Shown: positions 35,648-44,771, counted from the first letter of the stretch. The stretch: DNA of 64,000 nucleotides from Algoriphagus sp. AGSA1 (GCF_021390545.1 NZ_JAJUWR010000022.1:1-64000); one strand, 5' to 3'. The notes: generated by a model from the sequence alone, not told the origin. Numbers and translations are program-made.

Positions 35648-37042
35648 TCATACCCAAGGGCCCTTGATCGCCAATGTAAGTCCGGCATGCTGAATGTTCA
35701 CAAAGAGCGTTTTACCGCTGGGAGAAAAGCAAGCACCAGCCAATTCTGATTCATAGCCTACATTCAAACCCAGATGATAAACTTCTCCCTTAGAAGTAAT
35801 ACCAATCAGCCTGGGGTGCTTATCATCCTCACACAGCACAAGATCCCCCCAAGGAGCCACGGTGAGATTATCACAGGCACGCAAAATCTCCTTATCATTT
35901 GGCTCCGAAAACAATTCAAGAAGTCCTCCACCTGCTTGATCCCCCTTCTTTTCATCGGCTGAAGGAATATATCGGAATACTTGCCCCTGCTTTTCCTTAC
36001 CGCCATTGGTACAGGCAAAATAGACCTCGTCATTGCCATACCACATACCTTCTCCCCTGGCAAATCTCGCTGCACCCTGCGCAAAGCCTCTGAGTCTAAG
36101 ATCATCTTCCTCAGGATCAGTATCTTCAAGATAGATCCATTCTACTTCAAGTTGCTTTCCTGTTTTGATAGTCTGGCTTTCCCAGTTTCGGGTATCAAAT
36201 CCCTTTTGTCCTTTAATACCAAGCGCCTGAAGTTTGCCTCCAGCACGTAGATTTCCAGGTTCATTTGGGATAAAACGATAGATGAGCCCATCCCCCCGAT
36301 CTTCGGTGAGGTACACCAGCCCACTATCAGGATCGATTGCGACTGCTTCATGGTTGAATCGTCCCATCTCTTTTAAGGGAAAAGGCTCTGCCAGCAGGGC
36401 AACATCGGATACAGGCACCTCAAACACATACCCATGGTTTTGCTCATTTACTCCCTCCAGCTTACTGTCAAAAGTCTCTTCACAGCTAAGCCAGGATCCC
36501 CAGGGGGTGAGCCCTCCCGCGCAATTGCGTATAGTTCCTGCAAGGGAAAGATACTGGTACTCTATTTCCTGTGTATCCTCATTGAACACAAAGGTTGTGG
36601 TCCCACCCAAACTCGGGTTTTTGCCATAGCCCCTGTCGTAAATATCGGCCTCAGATAGCTGTTGAAGCTTAGCGTTGTCAACTCCAAACGGCCCGTTCTC
36701 AAGATCGTCAGAAGAGATCTCATGATTTCTGACTACGATTACCCTACCCTCTTTTCCCGGGAATGCGGCCATGGCATCGTTGCGGCCTGGAGACAAAAAA
36801 CCATCATCCATAAGTTCTCCGGATCTTGAGATGATTTTATAAGAAAAGCCTTTTGGCAGGTCAAAGATACCTTTTGGATCCTTTAGCAATGGACCATATT
36901 TGTTATAAAGGGAAGTACTGTTTGCGGCAAGTGCTGAGGTACCTGTAAAATACCTAAGCCCCATAAAGCCCGCACTTACCATTAATGAGTTTTTTATAAA
37001 GGTTCTTCTTCCTGAATTTTCTTTTTGTTGCTCCGATTTCAT
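35648..37042 (-). CDS. PhoX-like (DUF839) exported phosphatase-family protein
   Basis: A 464-residue protein of the PhoX/DUF839 beta-propeller family, which includes Ca2+/Fe-dependent alkaline phosphatases. The N-terminus has a twin-arginine signal (RRTFIKNSLMVSAGFMG), so it is probably exported folded by the Tat system. The family stretch NCAGGLTPWGSWLSCEETF is clear, as are GRFNHEAVAID, YLTEDRGDGLIYRFIP and a final NIQHAGLT. Whether it hydrolyses phosphate esters is not shown. It stands alone, with a 472-bp spacer upstream that contains a MITE-like element. Confidence 0.85.
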   Translation of the reverse strand: MKSEQQKENSGRRTFIKNSLMVSAGFMGLRYFTGTSALAANSTSLYNKYGPLLKDPKGIFDLPKGFSYKIISRSGELMDDGFLSPGRNDAMAAFPGKEGRVIVVRNHEISSDDLENGPFGVDNAKLQQLSEADIYDRGYGKNPSLGGTTTFVFNEDTQEIEYQYLSLAGTIRNCAGGLTPWGSWLSCEETFDSKLEGVNEQNHGYVFEVPVSDVALLAEPFPLKEMGRFNHEAVAIDPDSGLVYLTEDRGDGLIYRFIPNEPGNLRAGGKLQALGIKGQKGFDTRNWESQTIKTGKQLEVEWIYLEDTDPEEDDLRLRGFAQGAARFARGEGMWYGNDEVYFACTNGGKEKQGQVFRYIPSADEKKGDQAGGGLLELFSEPNDKEILRACDNLTVAPWGDLVLCEDDKHPRLIGITSKGEVYHLGLNVGYESELAGACFSPSGKTLFVNIQHAGLTLAIKGPWV

Positions 37043-37361
37043 TTGTGCCGTTTAGTAAGTAACAATTTAAAACACTCGAAATTAAAGTTATATTTTTTCA
37101 TACAGATGAATGAAGCGTTACCCTTTTGTGAACAGGGATGAACGGTAATGCCTTTTGGGGCTTGGTGCCTAGGATGACTTTACCATGATTATGGATAGTT
37201 ACTGAAACTTCAACTACATGTTAATCAGTAAGTCATTTACCATAAAGTTTCAGGTAGGGAACTTTCACCAATTTCACATAAGCTATACATAAATGAATTT
37301 AGAAGAAGGAAATAGCATCTAACAAAAAAACAACCTTCATTAACGCTTATACACCTAACTT

Positions 37362-37452
37362 AGGGCCTGCTAAAAAACGCTCGTATGAAAAATAGGCTTA
37401 TCATGCAAAATGAAAGCTTTTAATCGGTTGCTGGCGTTTTTCAGCAGGCCCT
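37362..37452. mobile_element. 91-bp MITE-like element with target-site duplication
   Basis: The ends are 19-base terminal inverted repeats, AGGGCCTGCTAAAAAACGC at the left and its complement with one mismatch at the right. The element is flanked on both sides by ACTT (37358-37361 and 37453-37456), a likely 4-bp target duplication. It encodes nothing. A diverged relative lies at 25781-25865. Confidence 0.8.
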
Positions 37453-37456
37453 ACTT

Positions 37457-37491
37457 AAAAAAAAGCTGCCTGAAAAACCCAGACAGCTTTT
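37457..37491 (-). terminator. Rho-independent terminator of the His-rich lipoprotein gene
   Basis: On the minus strand AAAAGCTGTCT is followed by a short loop, AGGCAGC and a run of eight T. It lies 24 bp after the stop codon of the gene at 37515-38228. One G-T wobble is in the stem. Confidence 0.8.
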
Positions 37492-37514
37492 AGCCATTCT
37501 AACCAATTCTACAA

Positions 37515-38228
37515 TCAATGGTCATGATCGTCTTCAGCATGGATCTCAAACTCCAGTGCCAACACGTCTTGACCAGGAAATCTAGTTGCATAGTCATTTG
37601 AATTCCAGTCGGTTCTGGTAATAGTAGCTTTAGTGTCAGCTTCAGCAAATTCTCTAAGAACATAAGTGATCATGAATTCTCCCTCATTAGACTCTCCAAG
37701 CGTAAAGTACCCTAATATACCTGTAGTCTCATACTGACCGCTTACTGCTGTGTCATCACCATAAGTCTGCTCTCTAGGCTGGAAAATAGCACCAGACTCA
37801 TCGTCGGTATCCGGATTCATAATAAGGTCACCACCGATAAGAAAAGCTTTGTACATATCCGCAGTGGCTTTGTCCTTGATAAAATCACCTTCCACTCTGT
37901 TGCCTTGGTAATCCCAAGCCTGAAGCTCAACCTTGTAAACCCCATCTGGGTGAAGATGCAGATGTCCTCCAGAAACCGCATTTCCCTGGGAATCGAATTC
38001 GATAGTGGAAGACTCTCCCTCTGTCGCTGAGTTGATTCCATGGAAATGGTCTCCGTGAGGCCCAAAATCACCCTCTCCGGAAATCTCAGTAAAGATCAAA
38101 CTTGCCTTTTCTATGCCTTCCTGGACAATTGGATCCGGATCATCTTCCGAGCAGGAAAATGTCAAAAAAGCTCCGGCAATCAATGCTGGCATTAGGAATC
38201 TTGTGTTGTTCTTCTTCATGTTAATCAT
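37515..38228 (-). CDS. His-rich lipoprotein, probable zinc binding
   Basis: A lipoprotein of about 237 residues with a lipobox at LTFSC; an internal ATG three codons in is an equally good start. I know no named domain. It has three His-rich clusters: GPHGDHFHG, GGHLHLHPDG and the C-terminal HAEDDHDH, all suited to Zn2+ binding. The spacing between the last two is filled by beta-strand-like sequence. Two palindromes of the TGCAAY-N3-RTTGCA type lie 54 and 86 bp upstream, and the neighbouring minus-strand genes are another His-rich lipoprotein and a TonB receptor. I infer a surface or periplasmic zinc-binding role under a Zur-type repressor. Confidence 0.82.
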   Translation of the reverse strand: MINMKKNNTRFLMPALIAGAFLTFSCSEDDPDPIVQEGIEKASLIFTEISGEGDFGPHGDHFHGINSATEGESSTIEFDSQGNAVSGGHLHLHPDGVYKVELQAWDYQGNRVEGDFIKDKATADMYKAFLIGGDLIMNPDTDDESGAIFQPREQTYGDDTAVSGQYETTGILGYFTLGESNEGEFMITYVLREFAEADTKATITRTDWNSNDYATRFPGQDVLALEFEIHAEDDHDH

Positions 38229-38281
38229 ACTGGTAATTATAAAATAGTTGATTTAGTAGTCTGAGATCTGAGCGACAAACA

Positions 38282-38296
38282 TACAACATTGTTGCA
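38282..38296. promoter_or_regulatory. Zur-like operator, proximal
   Basis: TACAAC-ATT-GTTGCA is an imperfect palindrome 54 bp upstream of the His-rich lipoprotein start. It fits TGCAAY-N3-RTTGCA with one mismatch. A second box lies exactly 32 bp further, three helical turns away, so two repressor dimers could bind on one face. Confidence 0.6.
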
Positions 38297-38313
38297 AAAA
38301 CCAGAGCAAATAA

Positions 38314-38328
38314 TGCAATATAGTTGCG
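38314..38328. promoter_or_regulatory. Zur-like operator, distal
   Basis: TGCAAT-ATA-GTTGCG fits the same 15-bp pattern as the boxes at 38282 and 41275, with one mismatch in the right arm. It lies 86 bp upstream of the His-rich lipoprotein start. Confidence 0.6.
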
Positions 38329-38532
38329 TTAATTTTTACAGAAGGTCGATTTGTTATTTAATATTGCAAGCCCTCCAATCCATCAAAAGCCTCAAATTCC
38401 AGGTACAACAGGCTTTTCTCACCCAAAGTCAGGGATTCAGCATAGTACTGTGACAGAAGCTATCATAGTACTGTCAGGACACTACAGAAATGCTGTTTTT
38501 TAATGCTCAGCTTATCAGCTATTGCTTTTCTG

Positions 38533-39003
38533 CTAGTTTACCTTGATGCTTATCCCACGTATTGTCTGCCAACCTTCTTTATCTGTGAGTTTGACCATAA
38601 AATGATAATCTCCCGGGTCTATATCCTCAGGAACCTCCAAGGTCTGCGTTACCTGATATTCTTTTTGACCTGAAGGAATAGGGAAACCTTCGATTACCAA
38701 CCAGGGATTCACGGGAGTTTTGACCGGATCCATCTCACAATCATTTACTTCAGTACTATGTGTGTGATGGTCGAAGTTGTGATGGATATCCAGGCTGTAG
38801 CTCCCCAACTCAAAATTATCAATAAACCGAGCTGCAAACTCATATGTTTCTCCCCGCTCCAGCACATCACATTGTTTGGGGAAGGCTTCGGCAAAGTCCA
38901 TATCGATCACTGGCAACTGCGTGTCTATTTCGTCTTCATTGCCCGAACAAGCTAGTAGGGAAAAGGAAAGTAATGCTAGAAGAAAGGCTGATTGTAATTT
39001 CAT
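38533..39003 (-). CDS. DUF4625-like His-rich lipoprotein
   Basis: A 156-residue lipoprotein with lipobox LLAC (Cys near 19). The fold looks like a small immunoglobulin-type beta-sandwich: ELGSYSLDIHHNFDHHTHST carries a dense His cluster, and DIDPGDYHFMVKLTDKEGWQT is the typical end of DUF4625 domains. The His cluster is suited to bind zinc. It starts 19 bp after the TonB receptor gene on the same strand, so the two are one operon. A role in capturing zinc for, or handing it to, the receptor is inferred from composition and neighbours. Confidence 0.8.
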   Translation of the reverse strand: MKLQSAFLLALLSFSLLACSGNEDEIDTQLPVIDMDFAEAFPKQCDVLERGETYEFAARFIDNFELGSYSLDIHHNFDHHTHSTEVNDCEMDPVKTPVNPWLVIEGFPIPSGQKEYQVTQTLEVPEDIDPGDYHFMVKLTDKEGWQTIRGISIKVN

Positions 39004-39022
39004 TGTAATTAAGTTGGTAAGT

Positions 39023-41263
39023 TTAAAACTGATAATGCAATGACAAGGCTATGTTCCTGCCGGCCTCAGGAAGGTCTATCAGCCTATAGAAACTGGTATG
39101 GTTGAGGTATTCGGTGTTAAATAGATTTTGAACCTGAAGGTCAACGTTCACTTTCTGTCCGGCGATTGGCAGCTCAGAGCCCAGTCTTAAATTCACCAAT
39201 TGGTAGCCAGGGGTCAGCTTTTCCGGCGGCACAATGTTGTTCTGTCTGGCTGTCAACCTACAATCCAACGTAATGTAGGGCGAACTGAAATTGCCCTGAA
39301 GCGCGGGCTTATACGTCACACTGACTATCCCGGATGGCGGTGGGGAAAACGGTAAGGTGAAGCCTTTTTTGTCACCAGAAAGCTGATGGCTATAGACATA
39401 TTCACCTAGCAGCTCAAAGCTCCATTGGGAATCTAACAGATATGCGGCAGAGATTTCCGCCCCATACCTAAACACCTCGCTTTGGGTATAATTAAACACC
39501 TGATTTCCTGCACCATACAGATAATCATGCTCAAAAGAAGGATTGAGATAAATGTAATTGGGGAAATAGTTTAGAAAGGGACTGATACTTACCTTTAATT
39601 GCTCTTTGTTGATTTCAGTACCCAGATCCAATTGGAAAGAACGCTCCGGTGAGAGATCGGCGTTTCCTCGTTCGTATCTGAAATAATGATAGTTGACACC
39701 ATTGGCCGCGAGCTCTTTGGCGATGGGAACCCGGAAACTTGTGCCCACATTTCCTTTAAAGCTAATATCTCCCGGGACATAATTGAACCCTGCCGACCAT
39801 ACCAAACTCCGAAAATCTCTTTTGAAATCCACGGCACGGTACAGGTAATCAGCTTCTGTGGCTTGACTTGCGTCTTTTACACTGGGAAACCAATCCTGAT
39901 ACGCAGAGACCTGGATCTGGCTGTGGTCATAGCGCAAAGCCCCTGTCAACTGCAGACGTGGGTTGACCTTGAACTTCTCTACTGCAAATATGCCATAACT
40001 GAACTGGTTAAACTCCGGAATCAAAAAACCCCATCCACCGATGGCGTTGTCCTGATACTCAGCACTTGCACCAAAAGATAATATGTGCTTATCCCAGAAC
40101 AGCTCATTACGGATGTTAAGCGAAATCACTTCCTTGTCAAAAGCCCTTTCCAAAGATGAAGAATAGGGCATTTCCGAAGGAAACACCGGGGGCATATAGC
40201 CATGATTCACATATTGGCTCCACTCCTTGCGGTTATTTCTCTGATAACCAAGATCCACTTCGAGTAGATTATTACCTACCGCATAGCTGAGTTTATTGAT
40301 ATACTTGGTATGATCTACTTCCTGATATGGCAGCAGAATGTCCCTATTGGAGCGGTCATGAAGTTCTGTATCCACCTGACGGGGCTCTAGCCCATGTGCG
40401 TTGGCAAAGAATCCAGATTTGGAGCTCACTCTGGAAACTGAAAAAGTATTGCGAAGCCTGTCTCCTATGTAGCCTACTCTGCCGCTAACATTAAATTCGT
40501 CTCCCGCGGTATTTCTTACGTGATTATTGGCTAACTCCACCCCGAAATCATAAACAAATACTGAATCCGTAGGTACTCTGAAGTCGCCATAAGAAGCATA
40601 TGTAATCCTCCCATCAACAAACCAGCGATTCTTCCTGGCAAATAAACTGACAGAACCTCCTAACCAAGCATTATTTGATTTAGCACCCAGATCTACTGTC
40701 CCACCAGCGCCGTTTTCTGAAGGGGCAGGACTTTCACGTATGTCCACTACTCCGGCTATAGCATCCGAACCGTATTTAAAAGAGGCTGGCCCTTTGATGA
40801 TCATGACCTGATCAGCGGCGTACTGATCTATCTCCAATCCGTGATCTGCGCCCCACTGCTGGCCTTCGTGTTTTATACCATTCTCTACCACCATAACCTG
40901 ATTGAAGCCCAAGCCCCGGATCAGTGGTTTGGATGCGCCGGATCCAATACCTATGGTACTGATTCCAGGCAGGCGCTCAAGAGACTTCATTAAACTCCCA
41001 CCCCTATTTTCCCTTATAAAGCCCTGTTTTACAATATCCAGAGCGTTTGATTCCTCATTCCTCAACTGATAAGCCCGATCTATTAAAAGAAATTCTTCCA
41101 AGTTGACCGTACTGGATGTATCTGAGGGTATTGTATCTGTAGCTTGAGTAGAATATCCGGAAATGGTGGTCGAACCAGACTTATTCAAGCTACCATCTGC
41201 TGCGATTTGAAAGAGAGAGGTCAATTGAACTAGTCCCACCAAAGTGGATAAGAGAGAAAGCAT
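39023..41263 (-). CDS. TonB-dependent receptor, probable zinc transporter
   Basis: Outer-membrane receptor of 746 residues. The N-terminal hydrophobic stretch is a signal peptide, and there is no carboxypeptidase-like domain. The plug reads SLERLPGISTIGIGSGASKPLIRGLGFNQVMVVENGIKHEGQQWGADHG, typical of the ZnuD/CirA-like receptors for metals, then a 22-strand barrel ending with a terminal Phe (LHYQF). The ATG at 41263 is only 11 bp from a perfect TGCAAC-TGA-ATTGCA palindrome, which would block the promoter or start site. Two His-rich lipoproteins are next to it. Zinc is therefore the most likely cargo; iron chelates or cobalamin are alternatives. Confidence 0.85.
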   Translation of the reverse strand: MLSLLSTLVGLVQLTSLFQIAADGSLNKSGSTTISGYSTQATDTIPSDTSSTVNLEEFLLIDRAYQLRNEESNALDIVKQGFIRENRGGSLMKSLERLPGISTIGIGSGASKPLIRGLGFNQVMVVENGIKHEGQQWGADHGLEIDQYAADQVMIIKGPASFKYGSDAIAGVVDIRESPAPSENGAGGTVDLGAKSNNAWLGGSVSLFARKNRWFVDGRITYASYGDFRVPTDSVFVYDFGVELANNHVRNTAGDEFNVSGRVGYIGDRLRNTFSVSRVSSKSGFFANAHGLEPRQVDTELHDRSNRDILLPYQEVDHTKYINKLSYAVGNNLLEVDLGYQRNNRKEWSQYVNHGYMPPVFPSEMPYSSSLERAFDKEVISLNIRNELFWDKHILSFGASAEYQDNAIGGWGFLIPEFNQFSYGIFAVEKFKVNPRLQLTGALRYDHSQIQVSAYQDWFPSVKDASQATEADYLYRAVDFKRDFRSLVWSAGFNYVPGDISFKGNVGTSFRVPIAKELAANGVNYHYFRYERGNADLSPERSFQLDLGTEINKEQLKVSISPFLNYFPNYIYLNPSFEHDYLYGAGNQVFNYTQSEVFRYGAEISAAYLLDSQWSFELLGEYVYSHQLSGDKKGFTLPFSPPPSGIVSVTYKPALQGNFSSPYITLDCRLTARQNNIVPPEKLTPGYQLVNLRLGSELPIAGQKVNVDLQVQNLFNTEYLNHTSFYRLIDLPEAGRNIALSLHYQF

Positions 41264-41581
41264 AAACCATTATTTGCAACTGAATTGCAAATATACTTGC
41301 AATCGCTTTACGAAACAAAGTTGCAAAAACAAACTGGATTGGATTTCTTTCAAAGGTTATCTTTTGATTTGAACGACTCTCCAGTCCTGTTTTCTGTCTA
41401 TAGGCAAAAAGTGCATCTGCTTAACTGCAGGTATGTGCTTTCAGTTTAAAATTGGGAATCCCATCCGTAGCGACGAGGATCAAGGTGGAATTCCCCAAGA
41501 ATAGAACCAAACAGAGTTCAAGTAAGGGCATTAAAGTAATACGCAGAAAGCCAGAATGAATACTCCTCTACACAATGTCCC
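41264..41581. other. 318-bp spacer upstream of the TonB receptor gene
   Basis: Apart from the operator and half-sites at 41273-41326 I see nothing defined. The last part should hold the end of the transcript from the seven-gene exported-protein run. Confidence 0.5.
41273..41291. promoter_or_regulatory. Zur-like operator of the TonB receptor gene
   Basis: TTTGCAA-CTGAA-TTGCAAA is a perfect palindrome; its 15-bp core TGCAAC-TGA-ATTGCA (41275-41289) has the same form as the boxes at 38282, 38314 and 26631. Two further half-sites, TTGCAAT at 41297 and GTTGCAA at 41320, lie upstream. The position next to the start codon suits repression. Confidence 0.65.
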
Positions 41582-42448
41582 TTATTGACAGGGAGCGTGT
41601 AATTTCAAAACTTCAGAAACCGGGCGGGAAGAAAGCTTCCCATCAGGTGTTCTTTTCCTTAAGATGTAATCAGCAAACGGAGCCCAATAGGTAGTAGGGT
41701 CAATTGTCTCAAGTCTTAGTTTACTCCAATAGACTTGTCCATTTGAATCTCTATAAGTGGATTCCAGCTGGGTAATCAGCTGATCAGCCCCAAGCCCGAA
41801 AGACTGTCCCAGTATGTCAGGCAACCGAAGTTCTTTTGCCTGCTGGTTAAACAAGTAGATCAATCGTGTATCAAAATCTACTGTAGCGAGGTGGATTTTT
41901 TCAGAACCATTCGCCTCCTTGAGTTTCCTCACCTCATACGCCTTGCTCTCCAACCCTGCAATTACTTCATTAGGCTCAGGAATAGCAGTAAACTCGATGT
42001 ACTCGTCCTTGGAAGGGATGGCAATAAGATTATCCTTGGGCTCCAGATATACCGAGTCCACCGTGACTACCCTGCCGTTGCCTGGCCCTTCGGCTTCTGT
42101 GCCGAAGGTCAGGTAACTGCCGTCAGGCTGGGCAATGAGGTAGTGGACCATCTCATCTTCCCTGCCCCATGCGGCGTGGTCAAAGAGGAAGCGCTTACTG
42201 CAGGTACTGTAATAGACCCACACTTCCCCTGACCTACCCGTATGATCTGAATAGGAGTAAATAATAGCCTGATCGAAATAAAGTCCGCCTTCTTCGCTGT
42301 CGTAGGTGGCAAGGTCTATGTCTTGGGTAAAAGAAGGTGTAAACGGAATTAAGAGGCAACACAATAGTGAAAAACCTTTAAGCTGTCCTATTACTAATTT
42401 ATCTTTTAAGGAACTTACGAGCATATCTCTAATGTGTCGGTTAATCAA
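41582..42448 (-). CDS. exported hypothetical protein, 288 aa
   Basis: Not recognised as a named family. Signal peptide after a charged start (GFSLLCCLLIPFTPSFTQ, cleavage near residue 42); a second in-frame ATG at codon 9 is also possible. The mature part is beta-rich. VIAGLESKAYEVRKL...GSEKIHLATVDFD looks like the pattern seen in DUF4412 proteins (ILGYTATKYIME...GEFWMAPEV), so it could be a distant relative of the DUF4412 gene in the same run. Its start overlaps the end of the 534-residue gene by 8 bp, implying coupled translation. It is the last gene of the run. Confidence 0.75.
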   Translation of the reverse strand: MINRHIRDMLVSSLKDKLVIGQLKGFSLLCCLLIPFTPSFTQDIDLATYDSEEGGLYFDQAIIYSYSDHTGRSGEVWVYYSTCSKRFLFDHAAWGREDEMVHYLIAQPDGSYLTFGTEAEGPGNGRVVTVDSVYLEPKDNLIAIPSKDEYIEFTAIPEPNEVIAGLESKAYEVRKLKEANGSEKIHLATVDFDTRLIYLFNQQAKELRLPDILGQSFGLGADQLITQLESTYRDSNGQVYWSKLRLETIDPTTYWAPFADYILRKRTPDGKLSSRPVSEVLKLHAPCQ

Positions 42449-44045
42449 TAATTTCTACAGTAAACGAAATCATGATAGGGGGATTCATTCCTCCAAGGTT
42501 TGCAAAAAAGTAGTAAGGTGGATTTACGAGGGGCGGCCCATGTTCAGCTTCGCCTTTTCCTTCTTGCATCCTGTTGTAATATTGTTCGTAGTTTGTGAGT
42601 TTGCGAGGATTTGTCAATTCATGTAAATATACCCTTCTATGAATATTACCAAAATTGATGTCTCCGGAGGCCAGTTTGTTAGACAAATGAGCTTGCCCAT
42701 TTATCGCAACCCGTTCAGTTTCCCCCTCTAATGCCGCTCTGTTTACCTCAAATTCCCTCACTCGATCAACACGAAAAATCGCTTGGTTGCTATGATCGTT
42801 CGATTTTTCTAATTCTGCATCCTTTGCAAACTTATAAAAACCGAAATAAATAGGCCTGCTGCCTCCGAAAGTCAAATTCTTTTCCTTGTCAAAATAGTAG
42901 ATATCGTGCTTATTTTGAGACCTCGATTTCGGTATATCAAAAACACGTGCAGGTGTGTTTCCTAGACTGTTCAATTCAGAGGTTCCTGAGGAAGTTTCTC
43001 TGTATGCTCGAATACTGCCAGTTCCATATAGCTCAATTGGCAGTTTTTTGGCCAGTCCATGGAAAGAATTCCCCACAGATGTGTCCCAAAATAAGGACGA
43101 TGATAAATAAATAAACTTATATTCCACCCTCACCTTTACCGTAGCACTTAGCTTCTTACTCTCCCGCTCAGCTTCTGCCTGGCTGATTTTAATCATTTTA
43201 TACCCCAATTTTGGAGCTACGAGATACGTGCCATTACTCCCAACCGCAATCCGACCGTTGGCCCGGGTATTCTTGGAGTTATTTTCGTAGATCGGATCAA
43301 ACATCACGGTCACATCATCCTCATTGGTCTCGTACCCGAATAATCTTCCTTCTGGAGAACCTATGCCATAGGCATTTCCTAGGATCAGTGCTTCTCCGTA
43401 CGCCTTACTTTTATCTTTATTGTCAGGAAAATTCCTAACATTCACGAAGAGGTTCCTTTTCGTGCCACTCGCATCGGCCATGCCTTCGATACGGTAATAG
43501 CCCCCGATGTTTCTAGCTGTTTTCTTTGGTGTCATCGCCATCTGAACTCCTACTTTGGGTGTCCCCGTAGCTTTCTGGACTACCGTACCACTTCCTTTAG
43601 AAAATGTGCCTTTTTGAAGTGATGTCGCTGCTTGAGCTTTATTTGCTTGCTGGCTCGTTAAGGTTTGATTCTTGAATATGGGGCCTCCAAAAAAGCGCGC
43701 ACCTTTGGTGCTCTCGTGCATAAACATCGTGGCATTATCATTCGCTCTAATGAAAATCCTGAACTTCTGATCCAGCGAATGCCATGGATTTTTGTCATAT
43801 TTCAGTGTACCCGCGACTTCCTTATTAGCCATTGTACCCGTAAGCGAAGCCCTCATGTTTTCCTTTTTGTGAATAATTTCCCCGGTGATCGTATTTCCAT
43901 TTTGGGTCAAATGGTACTCGATATTAGGATCCACTTTTGACTTGTCATTCACCATAGATGCATTCCATACGCCTGTGAAATTTTGTGCCTGTGCCCATCC
44001 CGCCAAGAAAAGTAGGATTAGCTGTATATAAATGTGTTTTTTCAT
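42441..44045 (-). CDS. exported hypothetical protein, 534 aa
   Basis: Signal peptide to about residue 20 (AGWAQAQN). Residues 22-115 look like a small lipocalin-like beta-barrel common in Bacteroidota (FTGVWNASMVND, QNGNTITGEIIHKKENMRASLTGTM, EVAGTLKYD). The remaining 400 residues are beta-rich and not recognised, with a basic Ser/Gly linker around residues 140-175. It has no membrane segment beyond the signal, so it is periplasmic or secreted. It lies 123 bp after the lipoprotein gene upstream and overlaps the next gene by 8 bp. Confidence 0.75.
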   Translation of the reverse strand: MKKHIYIQLILLFLAGWAQAQNFTGVWNASMVNDKSKVDPNIEYHLTQNGNTITGEIIHKKENMRASLTGTMANKEVAGTLKYDKNPWHSLDQKFRIFIRANDNATMFMHESTKGARFFGGPIFKNQTLTSQQANKAQAATSLQKGTFSKGSGTVVQKATGTPKVGVQMAMTPKKTARNIGGYYRIEGMADASGTKRNLFVNVRNFPDNKDKSKAYGEALILGNAYGIGSPEGRLFGYETNEDDVTVMFDPIYENNSKNTRANGRIAVGSNGTYLVAPKLGYKMIKISQAEAERESKKLSATVKVRVEYKFIYLSSSLFWDTSVGNSFHGLAKKLPIELYGTGSIRAYRETSSGTSELNSLGNTPARVFDIPKSRSQNKHDIYYFDKEKNLTFGGSRPIYFGFYKFAKDAELEKSNDHSNQAIFRVDRVREFEVNRAALEGETERVAINGQAHLSNKLASGDINFGNIHRRVYLHELTNPRKLTNYEQYYNRMQEGKGEAEHGPPLVNPPYYFFANLGGMNPPIMISFTVEIID

Positions 44046-44168
44046 GATTTATTAGTTTAGAAAGACCATAATCCTCCCAGGCAGAAGATGAATATCATCT
44101 ACGCCGCATGGGTTATAGCCTGATTTGTAAATGGACAGTGAGGCAGATTAGCGCCCCCAAAAAGAAAA

Positions 44169-44771
44169 TCACCTTGGATCGAACCCCTTTACCCAGCCTT
44201 TGATCTTGACTTTTTCACCAGAGGTAGTTTCGGTAAAATCCCCCTCAAACTCAGCTTCTATATCTAATATCGGATACTCTTCTTTAGTGATCTGGTCTAC
44301 CCAGGTTTTCGGTTTTTTAGAGATCAATTTATAAGAACCACTCTGCGATAGAAACACGTATTTTTCATCATCTTTCGCCACTTTCAATTCTATGAAGGAA
44401 TTCTCACCAAAGGGATTTTCTTCGGGCTTAAGCGGACTTATCTTATCCTCTTCCCAGATCATTCTAAAGGTACTGTTGCCCTGTGGTGGATCTATAAAGC
44501 TAACTGTGGAAGCGCTGATTTCCTTGTTCCCGTCCCATCTGGAATCAATGCCACCCTGCGCATATACCGGCGTGGTGAACGTTTTCCCGTCCAGAGAACC
44601 GCCGGAGATTTTGAAGGAATAGAAGGATTTGCTTTTTAACTTCTCTTTGTCCATCCCTAGTTCCTTTGCTACTTTTTCAAGCGCCTGATCTTCTTTGGAT
44701 CCACCGCAGGCAAAGGCAAGTAGGAAAATGCCGGCTAGCAGCATCATTCGATTTATAAAATCAGCCCTCAT
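44169..44771 (-). CDS. hypothetical lipoprotein, 200 aa
   Basis: Lipobox at LLAFAC (Cys near residue 22), then GGSKEDQALEKVAKELGMDKEKLKSKSFYSFKISGGSLDGKTF. The rest is a beta-rich domain of unknown family (FRMIWEEDKISPL, GSYKLISKKP, LDIEAEFEGDFTETTSGEKVKIKGWVKGFDPR). This pattern of two halves, with a final strand carrying KIxGW/F, recurs in the 186-residue protein encoded two genes upstream (FEFEGKLGEGDA...FSGRVESG). It starts 7 bp after the preceding gene, so they are cotranscribed. Confidence 0.75.
   Translation of the reverse strand: MRADFINRMMLLAGIFLLAFACGGSKEDQALEKVAKELGMDKEKLKSKSFYSFKISGGSLDGKTFTTPVYAQGGIDSRWDGNKEISASTVSFIDPPQGNSTFRMIWEEDKISPLKPEENPFGENSFIELKVAKDDEKYVFLSQSGSYKLISKKPKTWVDQITKEEYPILDIEAEFEGDFTETTSGEKVKIKGWVKGFDPR

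Larger units (their letters stand above)
37043..37514. other. spacer upstream of the PhoX-like gene
   Basis: No gene is seen. It contains the MITE-like element at 37362-37452 and the terminator of the His-rich lipoprotein gene at 37457-37491. The part next to 37043 should hold the PhoX-like promoter. Confidence 0.6.
38229..38532. other. 304-bp promoter spacer of the His-rich lipoprotein gene
   Basis: No gene is seen. It contains two Zur-like palindromes listed separately. Further on, CATAGTACTGT is repeated directly at 38441-38451 and 38464-38474, of unknown meaning. Confidence 0.6.
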
